The position numbers and the translations under genes were made by a program. Source: an uncultured Ignavibacteriales bacterium (GTDB taxonomy: Bacteria > Bacteroidota > Ignavibacteria > Ignavibacteriales > Ignavibacteriaceae). Taken from it: 36,024 bases of DNA. Position 1 is the first letter of the stretch, and each line of letters starts with the position of its first letter. The notes under the pieces were generated by a model, which worked only from the letters and a program-made list of their open reading frames with translations, searched no databases and was not told where the DNA came from. Where the stretch lies: NCBI GenBank assembly GCA_903929035.1, contig CAIYTF010000135.1, positions 1 to 36,024 on the forward strand, in the 5' to 3' direction. Shown piece by piece: positions 1 to 7,001 of this stretch.

Positions 1-1588
1 GAAACGCGGCGGACACGATCCTGAGAAAGTATATGCTGCCTATAAAGCTGCAGTTGAGCATACAGGACAGCCGACCGTAATTTTAGCGAAAACAATTAAA
101 GGATACGGTCTTGGCGAAAGCGGTGAGGGAAAAAATATTTCCCACCAGCAAAAGAAATTAAATGAAGATGAGCTGCGCGAGTTCAGAACACGGTTTGGGA
201 TTCCCATTTCCGATGAGGAAGTTGCATCGGCACCGTTCTATAAACCCGCAGAGGACAGCGCGGAAATTCGTTATCTGAAATCGCGGAGAGAAAAACTGCA
301 CGGATTTGTTCCTTCAAGGAAGGTTGAAGCCCGTCCTTTTAAAACACCGCCCGAATCTATATTTGAAGAATTTTATGAAGGCACCGAGGGACGTGAAGTT
401 TCAACTACAATGGTATTCGTGAGAATACTCGCGAAACTCCTGCGCGACAAGGAAATGGGGAAATTTATAGTTCCGATTGTTCCCGATGAAGCACGCACAT
501 TCGGTATGGAAGCCTTGTTCCGTCAGGTGGGTATATATTCGCACGTGGGGCAGCTTTACGAACCGGTTGATAAGGACAGTCTGCTTTATTATAAAGAAGC
601 CAAAAACGGGCAGATACTTGAAGAAGGGATTACCGAAGCAGGCGGTATGTCCTCGTTTATCGCGGCAGGAACATCGTATGCAAATCACTCGCTGAATATG
701 ATTCCTTTCTTCGTGTATTACTCGATGTTTGGAATGCAGCGCATCGGCGACTTAGTCTGGGCTGCAGGCGATATGCGGACGAAAGGATTTCTTGTGGGCG
801 GAACTGCGGGACGCACTACGCTAAACGGTGAAGGCTTGCAGCATCAGGATGGGCATAGTCATTTGCTCGCGTATCCGGTGCCGAATCTTGTCTGTTATGA
901 CCCTGCATTCGCGTTTGAGCTGGCAGTTATCATCCGTGATGGTATTCGCCGTATGTATGAAGAACAGGAAAGCGTGTTCTACTATATTACGATTATGAAT
1001 GAAAACTATTCAATGCCGCGTATACCTGAAGGTGTAAAAGATGGAATCTTGAAAGGTATGTACAAATTTAAATCTTCTGAATCCAAAGGCAAACTGAAAG
1101 CGCATTTATTCGGCTCGGGAACAATTATGAATGAAGTTTTGAAAGCCCAGACATTGCTTGAGAAATATGATGTCTCGGCGGACGCGTGGAGCGTAACAAG
1201 CTACAAGGAACTGCGGAAAGACGCGCTCAATTGCGAACGGCATAATTTACTGCACCCGACCGATAAACCGAAAGAGCCTTATATCTCATCACTTTTCAAA
1301 GCCAATGACGATGCGGTGTTTGTCGCTTCATCGGATTACGTGAAGACGCTCCCTGATTCTATCGCGAAATATTTGCCTAAGAGTCTTATGTCCCTTGGAA
1401 CGGACGGTTTCGGAAGAAGTGAAGGCAGGAAAGAGCTTCGCGATTTCTTTGAAGTTGATGCGCGGTATGTGACCATTGCAACACTTTATGCTTTGGCAAA
1501 AGAAGGGAAGATAAAGAACAGTGCAGTTGCAAAAGCAATCAAAGAGCTGAATATCGATCCTGAAAAACTTAACCCGATGATTAGTTAA
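1..1588 (+). CDS. aceE: Pyruvate dehydrogenase E1 component, homodimeric type (5' partial)
   Basis: Decarboxylates pyruvate with thiamine diphosphate and passes the acetyl group to lipoyl-E2 in the cytosolic pyruvate dehydrogenase complex. The open frame runs in from the left edge, so only about 528 C-terminal residues of a protein usually near 890 are present. The translation follows E. coli AceE closely throughout: RGGHDPEKVYAAYKAA at the edge, then IKGYGLGESGEGKNI, EISTT-like GREVSTTMVFVRILA, DEARTFGMEALFRQVGIYS, YYSMFGMQRIGDLVWAAGD, SGRTTLNGEGLQHQDGHS-like TAGRTTLNGEGLQHQDGHSH, and ending LGTDGFGRSEGRKELRDFFE and FNIDADK-like LNIDPEKLNP. The methionine at 410 is internal. aceF and lpdA lie on the same strand, but only after 5.9 kb of accessory DNA, which is unusual for this operon. 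Identification is essentially certain. Confidence 0.97.
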   Translation, partial: KRGGHDPEKVYAAYKAAVEHTGQPTVILAKTIKGYGLGESGEGKNISHQQKKLNEDELREFRTRFGIPISDEEVASAPFYKPAEDSAEIRYLKSRREKLHGFVPSRKVEARPFKTPPESIFEEFYEGTEGREVSTTMVFVRILAKLLRDKEMGKFIVPIVPDEARTFGMEALFRQVGIYSHVGQLYEPVDKDSLLYYKEAKNGQILEEGITEAGGMSSFIAAGTSYANHSLNMIPFFVYYSMFGMQRIGDLVWAAGDMRTKGFLVGGTAGRTTLNGEGLQHQDGHSHLLAYPVPNLVCYDPAFAFELAVIIRDGIRRMYEEQESVFYYITIMNENYSMPRIPEGVKDGILKGMYKFKSSESKGKLKAHLFGSGTIMNEVLKAQTLLEKYDVSADAWSVTSYKELRKDALNCERHNLLHPTDKPKEPYISSLFKANDDAVFVASSDYVKTLPDSIAKYLPKSLMSLGTDGFGRSEGRKELRDFFEVDARYVTIATLYALAKEGKIKNSAVAKAIKELNIDPEKLNPMIS

Positions 1589-1664
1589 TTGTCAAGTTTC
1601 AAGAGATTGCTTTGTGATTGGGCGTAAGCAACACCGGCAAATCTTTAGTCTTTATCAGCCATAT

Positions 1665-2663
1665 TTATTGCAATAGTTTATTTAATTCTGCTTGCAGAGT
1701 ATCCTTATCAGGCAGATAGAGTTGGTATTTACTTAAAAGTATTTGATTGTCGATACTCGCGGTCGCGTATTCCACGAGGAAATGATCTTTATAGGCACCG
1801 AGTATGATACCTACCGGTTCATTGTCGCCATCGGTATTTTCCTCTTTTTTGAAATAGTTGAGATAGAGGTTTATTTGTCCGACATCCTGATGGTCTATTG
1901 CTCCTCGTTTAAGATCAATCAGCACGAAACATTTGAGAATGCGGTGATAGAAGAGCAAATCGACATAAAAATGTTTGCCGCCAATGCTTATGCGGTATTG
2001 GCGTGCGACAAAGGTAAATCCTTTCCCAAGTTCCAAGAGAAATTGCTGTAAGTTATCAATTAGTTTTTGTTCCAGCTCGGTTTCTAACAGGACTGTTTGC
2101 TGAGGAATATTAAGAAACTCAAGCACGAAAGGGTCTTTGAGCAAATCCGCCGGTTTTTGCACAGTGTGCCCTTCCTCGGCTAATCGCAGAACAGTTTCTT
2201 TGTCTTTACTGAGTGCTAACCGGTGAAATAACATACTTTTCATTTGGCGTTTTAATTCGCGGACACTCCAATTATCTTTTTCGGACTGTTTAGTATAAAA
2301 GCTGATTTCTAACGCGTTTTCAGCCTTTAAAATCTCGAAATAATGCGACCACGTCAATTTGTGAGACAGTGTCTCACAAATTGGGAAAGTGATGTATAAC
2401 TGCCTCATATAAAACACATTAGACCTGCTGAACCCTTTCCCGTAAGCTGCAGAAAGGTCTTTAGAAATCTTCTCTAAAAAGCTCGAACCATAGTCAGCCT
2501 TTTCATTGCCGTTTTGTTCAAATTCAACTATGTACCTGCCAATCTGCCAATAGGTTTGCACCAAAATAGTATTAACAGCATAGGCAGCTTTTGCTCTGCC
2601 CTCCTGAAGAATGTTACCAATTTCGGAGACAAGATTTTGATATTCGTTTTTTACCGGTTTCAT
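1665..2663 (-). CDS. DUF1016 (YhcG-type) PDDEXK nuclease-fold protein
   Basis: A 332-residue protein with the two-part layout of the DUF1016/YhcG family. The N-terminal helical domain (about 1-150) carries the signatures YWQIGRYIVEFEQ, YGSSFLEKISKDL and GFSRSNVFYMRQLY, and matches the family's DNA-binding-like half. The C-terminal PDDEXK-type nuclease domain (about 170-325) contains FTFVARQYRISIGGKHFYVDLLFYH followed by VLIDLKRG. The likely metal and catalytic residues are D235, D250 and K252, with D250 replacing the more usual Glu. Members are scattered accessory genes often near restriction-modification or defence loci. No methylase or restriction subunit lies beside this one. It is convergent with aceE and alone on its strand. 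Family assignment is firm; cellular role is unknown. Confidence 0.88.
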   Translation of the reverse strand: MKPVKNEYQNLVSEIGNILQEGRAKAAYAVNTILVQTYWQIGRYIVEFEQNGNEKADYGSSFLEKISKDLSAAYGKGFSRSNVFYMRQLYITFPICETLSHKLTWSHYFEILKAENALEISFYTKQSEKDNWSVRELKRQMKSMLFHRLALSKDKETVLRLAEEGHTVQKPADLLKDPFVLEFLNIPQQTVLLETELEQKLIDNLQQFLLELGKGFTFVARQYRISIGGKHFYVDLLFYHRILKCFVLIDLKRGAIDHQDVGQINLYLNYFKKEENTDGDNEPVGIILGAYKDHFLVEYATASIDNQILLSKYQLYLPDKDTLQAELNKLLQ

Positions 2664-2795
2664 AGGATACTTTGAAATTTTTCAATCAATTAATTTTTAA
2701 TATTACGGATGTCGCCGGCAATTTCATAAATGTTAAACCATAAAATACAAAATATTTGCCGCGTGTCGATAAACATTAAATCATTTAGTAAAACG

Positions 2796-2912
2796 TAAAA
2801 CTCAGGGTGTACGACAAAATGTCCTTATCAGCCACTTCGGACATCTATTTCTAATCTTTTTCAACTAACCGGCTGCCTTTATTGTCCATTTTGTCATACA
2901 CCCTAAAACTCA
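2796..2912. mobile_element. 99-bp MITE with 9-bp target-site duplication
   Basis: The element at 2805-2903 starts GGGTGTACGACAAAATG and ends with the inverted copy CATTTTGTCATACACCC, one mismatch over 17 bp. It is flanked on both sides by the identical 9-mer TAAAACTCA (2796-2804 and 2904-2912). It has no coding capacity. Perfect target duplication plus terminal inverted repeats identifies a transposed non-autonomous element. The TIR start and duplication length resemble IS256-family elements; that last point is from memory and unproven. Confidence 0.85.
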
Positions 2913-2970
2913 TCTTTTTGTATATATGAAGCATTTTTAGGGAGTGTAAAAAGGATTGTGTAAATGAACA

Positions 2971-3044
2971 GTCCGCGGGTATGGCGTAACGAAACGCAGC
3001 CGGAGCGTAGCGACGGCAAGTGAAGTGGAGCTATACCCGCGGAC
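2971..3044. repeat. Hairpin element with 12-bp perfect stem
   Basis: GTCCGCGGGTAT at 2971-2982 is the exact reverse complement of 3033-3044. The 50-nt GC-rich loop contains repeated GCGTA-AC/GC motifs. It is followed on + by CACGAAAAAAAA, which is not a terminator T-run on that strand. Read on the minus strand, the stem is preceded, not followed, by TTTTTTTTCGTG, so a simple terminator is unlikely. A similar-looking hairpin occurs at 11925-11966, suggesting a dispersed repeat family. Confidence 0.6.
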
Positions 3045-3108
3045 ACGAAAAAAAACGCCCTTGATTAATGGCAAAAAAAAGTTCATTTTATCATTTACTT
3101 AAAAAGGA

Positions 3109-3221
3109 GGAAACTACTCAGCGGGTCTAACTGTTTATAAATTATATGGTTACAAACATTTATTTAGTAACTCATTATTATACAATTGGTTATACTGTTT
3201 TAAAGGGGCTGAGTAGTTACC
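3109..3221. repeat. MITE-like element with ACTACTCAGC terminal inverted repeats
   Basis: The left end GGAAACTACTCAGC (3109-3122) and the reverse complement of the right end, GGTAACTACTCAGC (3208-3221), match at 13 of 14 positions and enclose about 85 bp of AT-rich noncoding DNA. I found no convincing target duplication, so this may be an old or truncated element, or a hairpin. Confidence 0.45.
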
Positions 3222-3239
3222 ATAAAAATTTATGTATTA

Positions 3240-3440
3240 TTATCGCTCAATATTATTCTTTTTCCAACCATTAGTCCCAAATAGCCATGTGTCGCCAGTT
3301 TGTGTATCTAAAAGCATATTAGATTGATAGTTAAATTGGTTCACTTGTACCATTTGATAGCGTGAATTCTTATTATTTGAGCCACAGCCTCCAAAAGCGA
3401 GTGTAAAAACAATAATTATTGCTAATGCAAATATTTTCAT
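3240..3440 (-). CDS. Small putative lipoprotein
   Basis: A 66-residue protein with a hydrophobic N-terminal signal (KIFALAIIIVFTLAFGGC) ending in a lipobox-like FGGC at Cys19, although Phe at -3 is atypical. The mature part is about 48 residues, with VNQFNYQSNMLLDTQTGDTW and then a Trp-rich tail. The DTQTG-x-W pattern recurs in small bacterial lipoproteins, where it looks like a short beta-rich motif; this comparison is from memory. AAGGAAAG just upstream of the ATG serves as ribosome-binding site. It lies alone between two inverted-repeat elements. Function unknown; export to the periplasm or outer envelope is inferred. Confidence 0.65.
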   Translation of the reverse strand: MKIFALAIIIVFTLAFGGCGSNNKNSRYQMVQVNQFNYQSNMLLDTQTGDTWLFGTNGWKKNNIER

Positions 3441-3485
3441 TTTCTTTCCTTATATATAAATTTATTGGCATCCGTTTATCTTATC

Positions 3486-3602
3486 TATACTCCAAACGGC
3501 TAATATATTTAACGACTCTATACTCGTAACTTTCTTATTTTATTGCTTTTATCGATTGCAATGCAATATTCAAAAGTAAATATTCTACCCGTTTGGAGTA
3601 TA
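3486..3602. repeat. 117-bp MITE-like inverted-repeat element
   Basis: TATACTCCAAACGG (3486-3499) is the exact reverse complement of 3589-3602, enclosing 89 bp of AT-rich noncoding DNA. The outermost bases read TATA at both ends, so a TA or TATA target duplication is possible, as expected for IS630/Tc1-like mobility. Such a duplication cannot be told apart from the palindrome itself. Confidence 0.5.
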
Positions 3603-3631
3603 ACTACCTATACTAAACAGTTGCTATATAT

Positions 3632-4018
3632 CTATGGGTAATATTCTATATCGATACTACGATCAATCATATGCAATACTATTTTTGTAATCAAATTGTT
3701 CTCAGAGTAGATTGATAACCCGTAATCGGAAAAAGGGGTACCCATTCTATCATAACCAAACCCTTGAAGTTTAATAACATTATTGCTATTATAGACGATT
3801 CTCATTCGTTTTGGTGCCATTTGAACATTATCTCCCCAAACCGGATGATTTCCATCAAGGTTATAAATAGTCACCAAAAAAGCATCTTCAACATCGGGGT
3901 GATTAATAATTTCTATTCCCCTATTACATCCTTTATTATGACCAGATACATCTAATCCATTTTGAAAGCGAATATGGTCAGTTGAATGAAATTGTAGATT
4001 TGGAAATTTATCGGTCAT
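3632..4018 (-). CDS. Hypothetical protein, third gene of an unknown operon
   Basis: A 128-residue soluble protein that I do not recognise. It has no signal peptide or membrane segment. Features seen: SGHNKGCNRGIEIINHPD near 25-42, an NLDGNHPVWGDNVQMAPKRMRIV stretch near 53-75, and a C-terminal beta-rich half ending IDRSIDIEYYP. The start codon lies 2 nt after the stop of the upstream frameshifted gene, so the two are almost certainly translationally coupled. Low GC and position inside an accessory block argue for horizontal acquisition. A small effector, immunity or chaperone partner is possible but not supported by any motif. Confidence 0.7.
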   Translation of the reverse strand: MTDKFPNLQFHSTDHIRFQNGLDVSGHNKGCNRGIEIINHPDVEDAFLVTIYNLDGNHPVWGDNVQMAPKRMRIVYNSNNVIKLQGFGYDRMGTPFSDYGLSIYSENNLITKIVLHMIDRSIDIEYYP

Positions 4019-4020
4019 AT

Positions 4021-4526
4021 TTAGTCATCATAATTATTTGTTAAAAATTCTGGAGGTGCATTCCAAGCCAGACCAAGAGATTGATCCGGGAGAGTAACTA
4101 AATATAAATTCTCAAGACCAATAATTCTATCGAAATTATCTCTAACCTTTTGACTGAAATTTGCATAAAGGCGAAGAATTTCAGCATTATATTTCATTGT
4201 CTCGTATTCATAAAATCCAATAAATTCAAATAAATAGTATGGTTCAATAGCTCTTTGTGTGCCCATATATATTTTTTTTTCGTGAGTGTCCTTTTTCAAC
4301 AATATTTCTTTTTTTAGCTCCCAAACCTGGTGGATAATTTTGTTATCATTAGTTTGTATTGTTTTAGACGCAGGGGCATCAAATTCAAGCGCAAGCCAAT
4401 AATTTATTCGATCTAATGGATTTACTTTTATGCAAATAACAGGTTGAGTTCCTTATTCGCCCTTTCAGAGTCAAGTTTTTCTTCAATCAGTTTATGACCT
4501 TCTGGTATTGATAATAATTTTGACAT
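4021..4526 (-). pseudogene. Frameshifted hypothetical gene, second gene of unknown operon
   Basis: The ATG at 4526-4524 begins MSKLLSIPEGHKLIEEKLD-SERANKEL, then meets a stop 32 codons in. The adjacent frame, open from 4452 to 4021, continues with plausible protein (PVICIKVNPLDRINYWLALE and onward, ending PPEFLTNNYDD). The span is 506 nt, one base short of 169 codons, so a single-base deletion near 4450-4465 would explain everything. It starts 4 nt after the upstream stop and ends 2 nt before the next start, which supports one ancestral gene. A conventional gene call would report only a 93-residue fragment from a TTG at 4302. It is either a real pseudogene or an assembly error. Function unknown. 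Confidence 0.7.
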
Positions 4527-4530
4527 AACG

Positions 4531-5295
4531 TCATCTATTTTTAGGACTTAATGAACTACAAATATCAATAACTTGTTGCTTATTCAGCATGATTCTATTA
4601 TTCAACAAATCTTCTCTCCATGAGTTAAAAAGGAATTTGTGTCTTTGTATCCCTATTTCGGCAATTTCTTCAATGCTATATTCGTCTGCATCTTTCCCAT
4701 TCACAGTTATGTCATCTAACCACGAATGAAGTTTTCTTGCCTGTAAAATGCTGTGTTGTGCCTGTTCGACAAGACCTGCTTTTATATGACCATTAGCCGC
4801 TCTTAAAAAATCAGATAGTGCAAAAACTTGTGATAGTATACCCATAGGAAGAATCTCATTAACGATACAATCATGTGAACCCACGAACATTTCAGCTCTG
4901 CGAAGTAATGATTCATAGGCATTGTAATTTGGTAGTTCAATGCAGGAAGTTAAATAGCAATATCCCAATTTAAACAGAACTATCTTTTCTTTTTTGAAAC
5001 ACTTGGATTCATATTGAACAAATAATTGAGCAACAGATGAACCAATAGAATCGGCAGATATTGTATTCCAAAAAACATTTGGGAAATTCAGTCCCATTAT
5101 TACAGCCTCAGTAAACAAAGGGAGAGCCTGTTCATCTTTATTATAAACGAGACACCATTGACCAGCAGCTTGAAAAAAAAATGGATGGTTATATTTGCGA
5201 TATTGTGCTAATAATTCTATAAGGGATGAATATGATTTGCATTGATTAAGTGAACTAGAGAATTTTACCATTTCAATTATTAGATTATTTTGCAT
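4531..5295 (-). CDS. Hypothetical helical-repeat protein, first gene of unknown operon
   Basis: A 254-residue soluble protein, mostly alpha-helical by eye, with TPR-like helical pairs: AQYRKYNHPFFFQAAGQWCLVY, DEQALPLFTEAVIMGL, FKLGYCYLTSCIEL and ALSDFLRAANGHIKAG-LVEQAQHSILQARKL. I do not recognise a named family. No signal peptide. It heads a minus-strand operon: 4 nt separate its stop from the next gene's ATG, and that gene is 2 nt from the third. An AT-rich setting next to a repeat-protein gene and mobile-element relics suggests accessory DNA. A scaffold or adaptor role is only a guess from the helical repeats. Confidence 0.7.
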   Translation of the reverse strand: MQNNLIIEMVKFSSSLNQCKSYSSLIELLAQYRKYNHPFFFQAAGQWCLVYNKDEQALPLFTEAVIMGLNFPNVFWNTISADSIGSSVAQLFVQYESKCFKKEKIVLFKLGYCYLTSCIELPNYNAYESLLRRAEMFVGSHDCIVNEILPMGILSQVFALSDFLRAANGHIKAGLVEQAQHSILQARKLHSWLDDITVNGKDADEYSIEEIAEIGIQRHKFLFNSWREDLLNNRIMLNKQQVIDICSSLSPKNR

Positions 5296-5392
5296 ACTAT
5301 TTACTCCCTTATGTTACTAAGAAAAATTCCAAAATAGCGGTCGTTAAGAGTAGTCTAAACATCGTTTTTTAGCCGCCTTGCGGAAAAATAAG

Positions 5393-5815
5393 TTACTTTT
5401 TATTTTTTTTGTGATTTGCATTATTAAAGTAAGTGGTGTTCCCATATTTAGTTGCGGTACCGGAAGAACCGTCTGAATTGTTAAGGTAAGTGGTATTCCC
5501 ATATTTAGTTGCGGTACCGGAAGAACCGTCTGAATTGTTAAGGTAAGTGGTATTCCCATATTTAGTTGCGGTACTGGAAGAACCGTCTGAATTGTTAAGG
5601 TAAGTGGTATTCCCATATTTAGTTGCGGTACTGGAAGAACCGTCTGAATTGTTAAGGTAAGTGGTATTCCCATATTTGGTTGCGGTACCAGAACCGTTTA
5701 AACTATTATAGTAAGTGGTGTTCCCATATTTAGTTGCGGTATTGATCTGCGCTAAGCTAATAAAAGAAACGAAAAACAGCATCGAAATGAAAACGAATAG
5801 CCCTTTGATAATCAT
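5393..5815 (-). CDS. Secreted tandem-repeat protein, six copies of a TATKYGNTTY unit
   Basis: A 140-residue protein with a clear signal peptide (about 1-22, hydrophobic core FVFISMLFFVSFISLAQ), then six near-identical 18-19-residue units. Each begins TATKYGNTTY and continues LNNSDGSSS or a close variant. It ends in a short basic tail, NANHKKNKK. At the DNA level the units are 57 bp (see 5424-5745). The Tyr/Asn/Thr/Gly/Ser-rich composition predicts an exported beta-strand or fibrous surface peptide, and copy number is likely to vary by slippage or recombination. A second reading frame through the repeats stays open only because the unit length is a multiple of three. No named family assigned. 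Confidence 0.75.
   Translation of the reverse strand: MIIKGLFVFISMLFFVSFISLAQINTATKYGNTTYYNSLNGSGTATKYGNTTYLNNSDGSSSTATKYGNTTYLNNSDGSSSTATKYGNTTYLNNSDGSSGTATKYGNTTYLNNSDGSSGTATKYGNTTYFNNANHKKNKK
5424..5745. repeat. 57-bp tandem repeat array inside a coding sequence
   Basis: Units start at 5424, 5481, 5538, 5595 and 5652, with a divergent sixth from about 5706. The four central units differ at only one or two bases (GGTACC versus GGTACT). Near-identity indicates recent expansion or ongoing homogenisation. Confidence 0.9.
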
Positions 5816-5897
5816 TATTATTTTCCTTTAATTATTATTTATATAAGGTTATCAGTAAAGTTTCACAAGGTTGTTTAAGAAAACTTGAATAATAACT

Positions 5898-6127
5898 TTA
5901 TTGTAAAATTAATAGTTTTAATTTAAAATCCAAAGGGGGTTTGAAAAAAAGTTGTGGTTTTAACTCATACCATTTTTCAATAGCATTAAAAGGCGTTTTT
6001 ACATTTAGCTCTTTTCTAATTCCTCTATGTCTTCTAGTATATAATGAATAAGGAAAGCGTTTAGAGATAGAGTCATTTCCTCTTTGTTTTTGTATTCTTC
6101 TTTTAAGATAGTTCCGTTTTCTCTTTC
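5898..6127 (-). pseudogene. Relic of a DDE (integrase-core) transposase C-terminus
   Basis: Read on the minus strand, one frame from 6127 gives ERENGTILKEEYKNKEEMTLSLNAF. A second frame then continues with TRRHRGIRKELNV-KTPFNAIEKWYELKPQLFF, ending at a stop at 5898-5900. The order (GTI-x-EE..., then R-H-R..., then TPF/A-x-E-KW) matches the end of IS481/IS3-like integrase-core transposases. It is broken by at least one frameshift or small deletion near 6057, and the N-terminal part is missing. It directly abuts a different transposase relic on the other strand. Confidence 0.6.
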
Positions 6128-6252
6128 AGCCAGCTTGGCGGAAAATTGGACGAAAGAATACGGCAGGTATATCCCGGGTGTTTATGTTATGCTTCATTCA
6201 TTTGGAAGTGAAATAAAATTCAATTCTCATTTTCACGTGAGTATGGCTGAGT
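6124..6252 (+). pseudogene. Relic of an IS91/IS801-type transposase
   Basis: The + frame encodes SLAENWTKEYGRYIPGVYVM followed by LHSFGSEIKFNSHFHVSMAE. This matches the catalytic-core motif of Y2 (IS91-like) transposases, where a Leu-His-Thr/Ser-Phe-Gly-Ser run precedes a His-x-His pair. Sequence before and after is unrelated, so only about 43 residues of a roughly 350-residue enzyme survive. The second metal-binding His pair is present here as HFH. Confidence 0.6.
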
Positions 6253-6314
6253 TCGTAAACAACGCGCTTAAAAATATGAATATTTTAATGGTTCTTGTTT
6301 ATATGCAAAATGCG

Positions 6315-6322
6315 TATATTTG
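6315..6322 (+). promoter_or_regulatory. Candidate Bacteroidota-type -7 element before abiEi relic
   Basis: TATATTTG fits the TAnnTTTG -7 consensus of Bacteroidota promoters and lies 23 bp before the antitoxin start codon. A TTG about 17 bp upstream could serve as the -33 element, though the spacing is short. Confidence 0.35.
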
Positions 6323-6345
6323 CCTAATAAATGAACCGAAGCATA

Positions 6346-6725
6346 ATGAACACAAGGAGAATTCAAGAAATATTTAAAGAGCAATATGGATATGCTCGAA
6401 TGAAGGATCTGAAACTTGCGGGAATACTACGCATTTCAACATGGCGTATCCTCCGCTTAAAATATATTATTTTCCCCGCAAACATTATGAAATTGGGATA
6501 GTAAGTGTAAATTCCACCGGTGGTATCTTTAAAATTTATAGCGAGGAAAAAACAATCGCAGATCTTTTTCGTTATCGTCAGAAAATTGGCGATGATATTG
6601 TACTTGAATCGCTCAAGAATTATCTTGCAAAGAAGAAGAAAAACATAAATCTACTGCTTGAGCGTGCTGAATTCCGCGGGGTACAAAAGCAAATGCTCCC
6701 ATATATTAAGGCAATGATGATATGA
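6346..6725 (+). pseudogene. AbiEi-like type IV antitoxin with internal deletion
   Basis: The ATG at 6346 encodes a winged-helix N-terminus, MNTRRIQEIFKEQYGYARMK followed by DLKLAGI, as in AbiEi family antitoxins. After about residue 27 the frame changes. The C-terminal half resumes in another frame as THFNMAYPPLKIYYFP, then IYSEEKTIADLFRYRQKIGD and LLERAEFRGVQKQMLPYIKA. The KxxxxEKTIADLFRYR block is diagnostic of the family. About 60-70 residues of the usual 190-200 are missing and the frames do not join, so the gene is broken. AbiEi normally represses its operon and neutralises the AbiEii nucleotidyltransferase, whose start overlaps here at 6722. Confidence 0.75.
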
Positions 6726-6772
6726 ATCAACAAAATTTTCCAACAAACATATCGGCATCAGTTAAGGATTGA
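6722..6772 (+). pseudogene. AbiEii-like toxin, N-terminal remnant only
   Basis: The ATG overlaps the antitoxin stop by 4 nt, the normal AbiE arrangement. It encodes MNQQNFPTNISASVKD and then a stop. The NxAASVxxRL-like start is typical of AbiEii nucleotidyltransferase toxins of about 300 residues. Everything downstream is lost, replaced by noncoding repeat DNA. Confidence 0.55.
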
Positions 6773-6820
6773 TGAAATGGAAAAAATATTTTATGCGGTA
6801 ACTGTTTAGGTAGTCTTAGT

Positions 6821-7001
6821 ATTCTCCGTTAGGAGAAAAATGTTTGTAGAAAAAAAGGCAAAACTACGAGTCTATTTTTTCCCGTTAGGGAATATATGTC
6901 GTTTTAGGGACAGGTAACGAACAAAACATATATTCCCTACGGGAAATCACGGCTACGGGTGGTATGTTTTTTCTACAAACATTTATTCCCTAACGGGAAA
7001 T
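6821..7001. repeat. Nested palindromic repeat element (CCGTTAGGGAAT family)
   Basis: Outer arms at 6821-6855 and 6967-7001 pair over about 35 bp, including an exact AAATGTTTGTAGAAAAAA block. Inner arms TTTCCCGTTAGGGAATATATG (6878-6898) and its near-exact inverse (6928-6947) lie inside. The same CCCGTTAGGGAAT core therefore appears in several orientations. No coding potential. It looks like a dispersed intergenic palindrome family, and it may have replaced the deleted AbiEii gene. Confidence 0.7.

Noticed and set aside
410-412. Start codon of aceE at 410
   Set aside because: The frame is open from the window edge and its upstream translation matches AceE residue by residue, so this methionine is internal.
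5344-5673. Repeated MGIPLTLTIQTVLPVPQLN frame on the minus strand
   Set aside because: It is an alternative frame through the 57-bp repeat, open only because the unit is a multiple of three; the other frame has a signal peptide and a proper start.
5424-5745. Possible CRISPR array
   Set aside because: Units are contiguous, in-frame coding repeats without spacers, and no cas genes are present.
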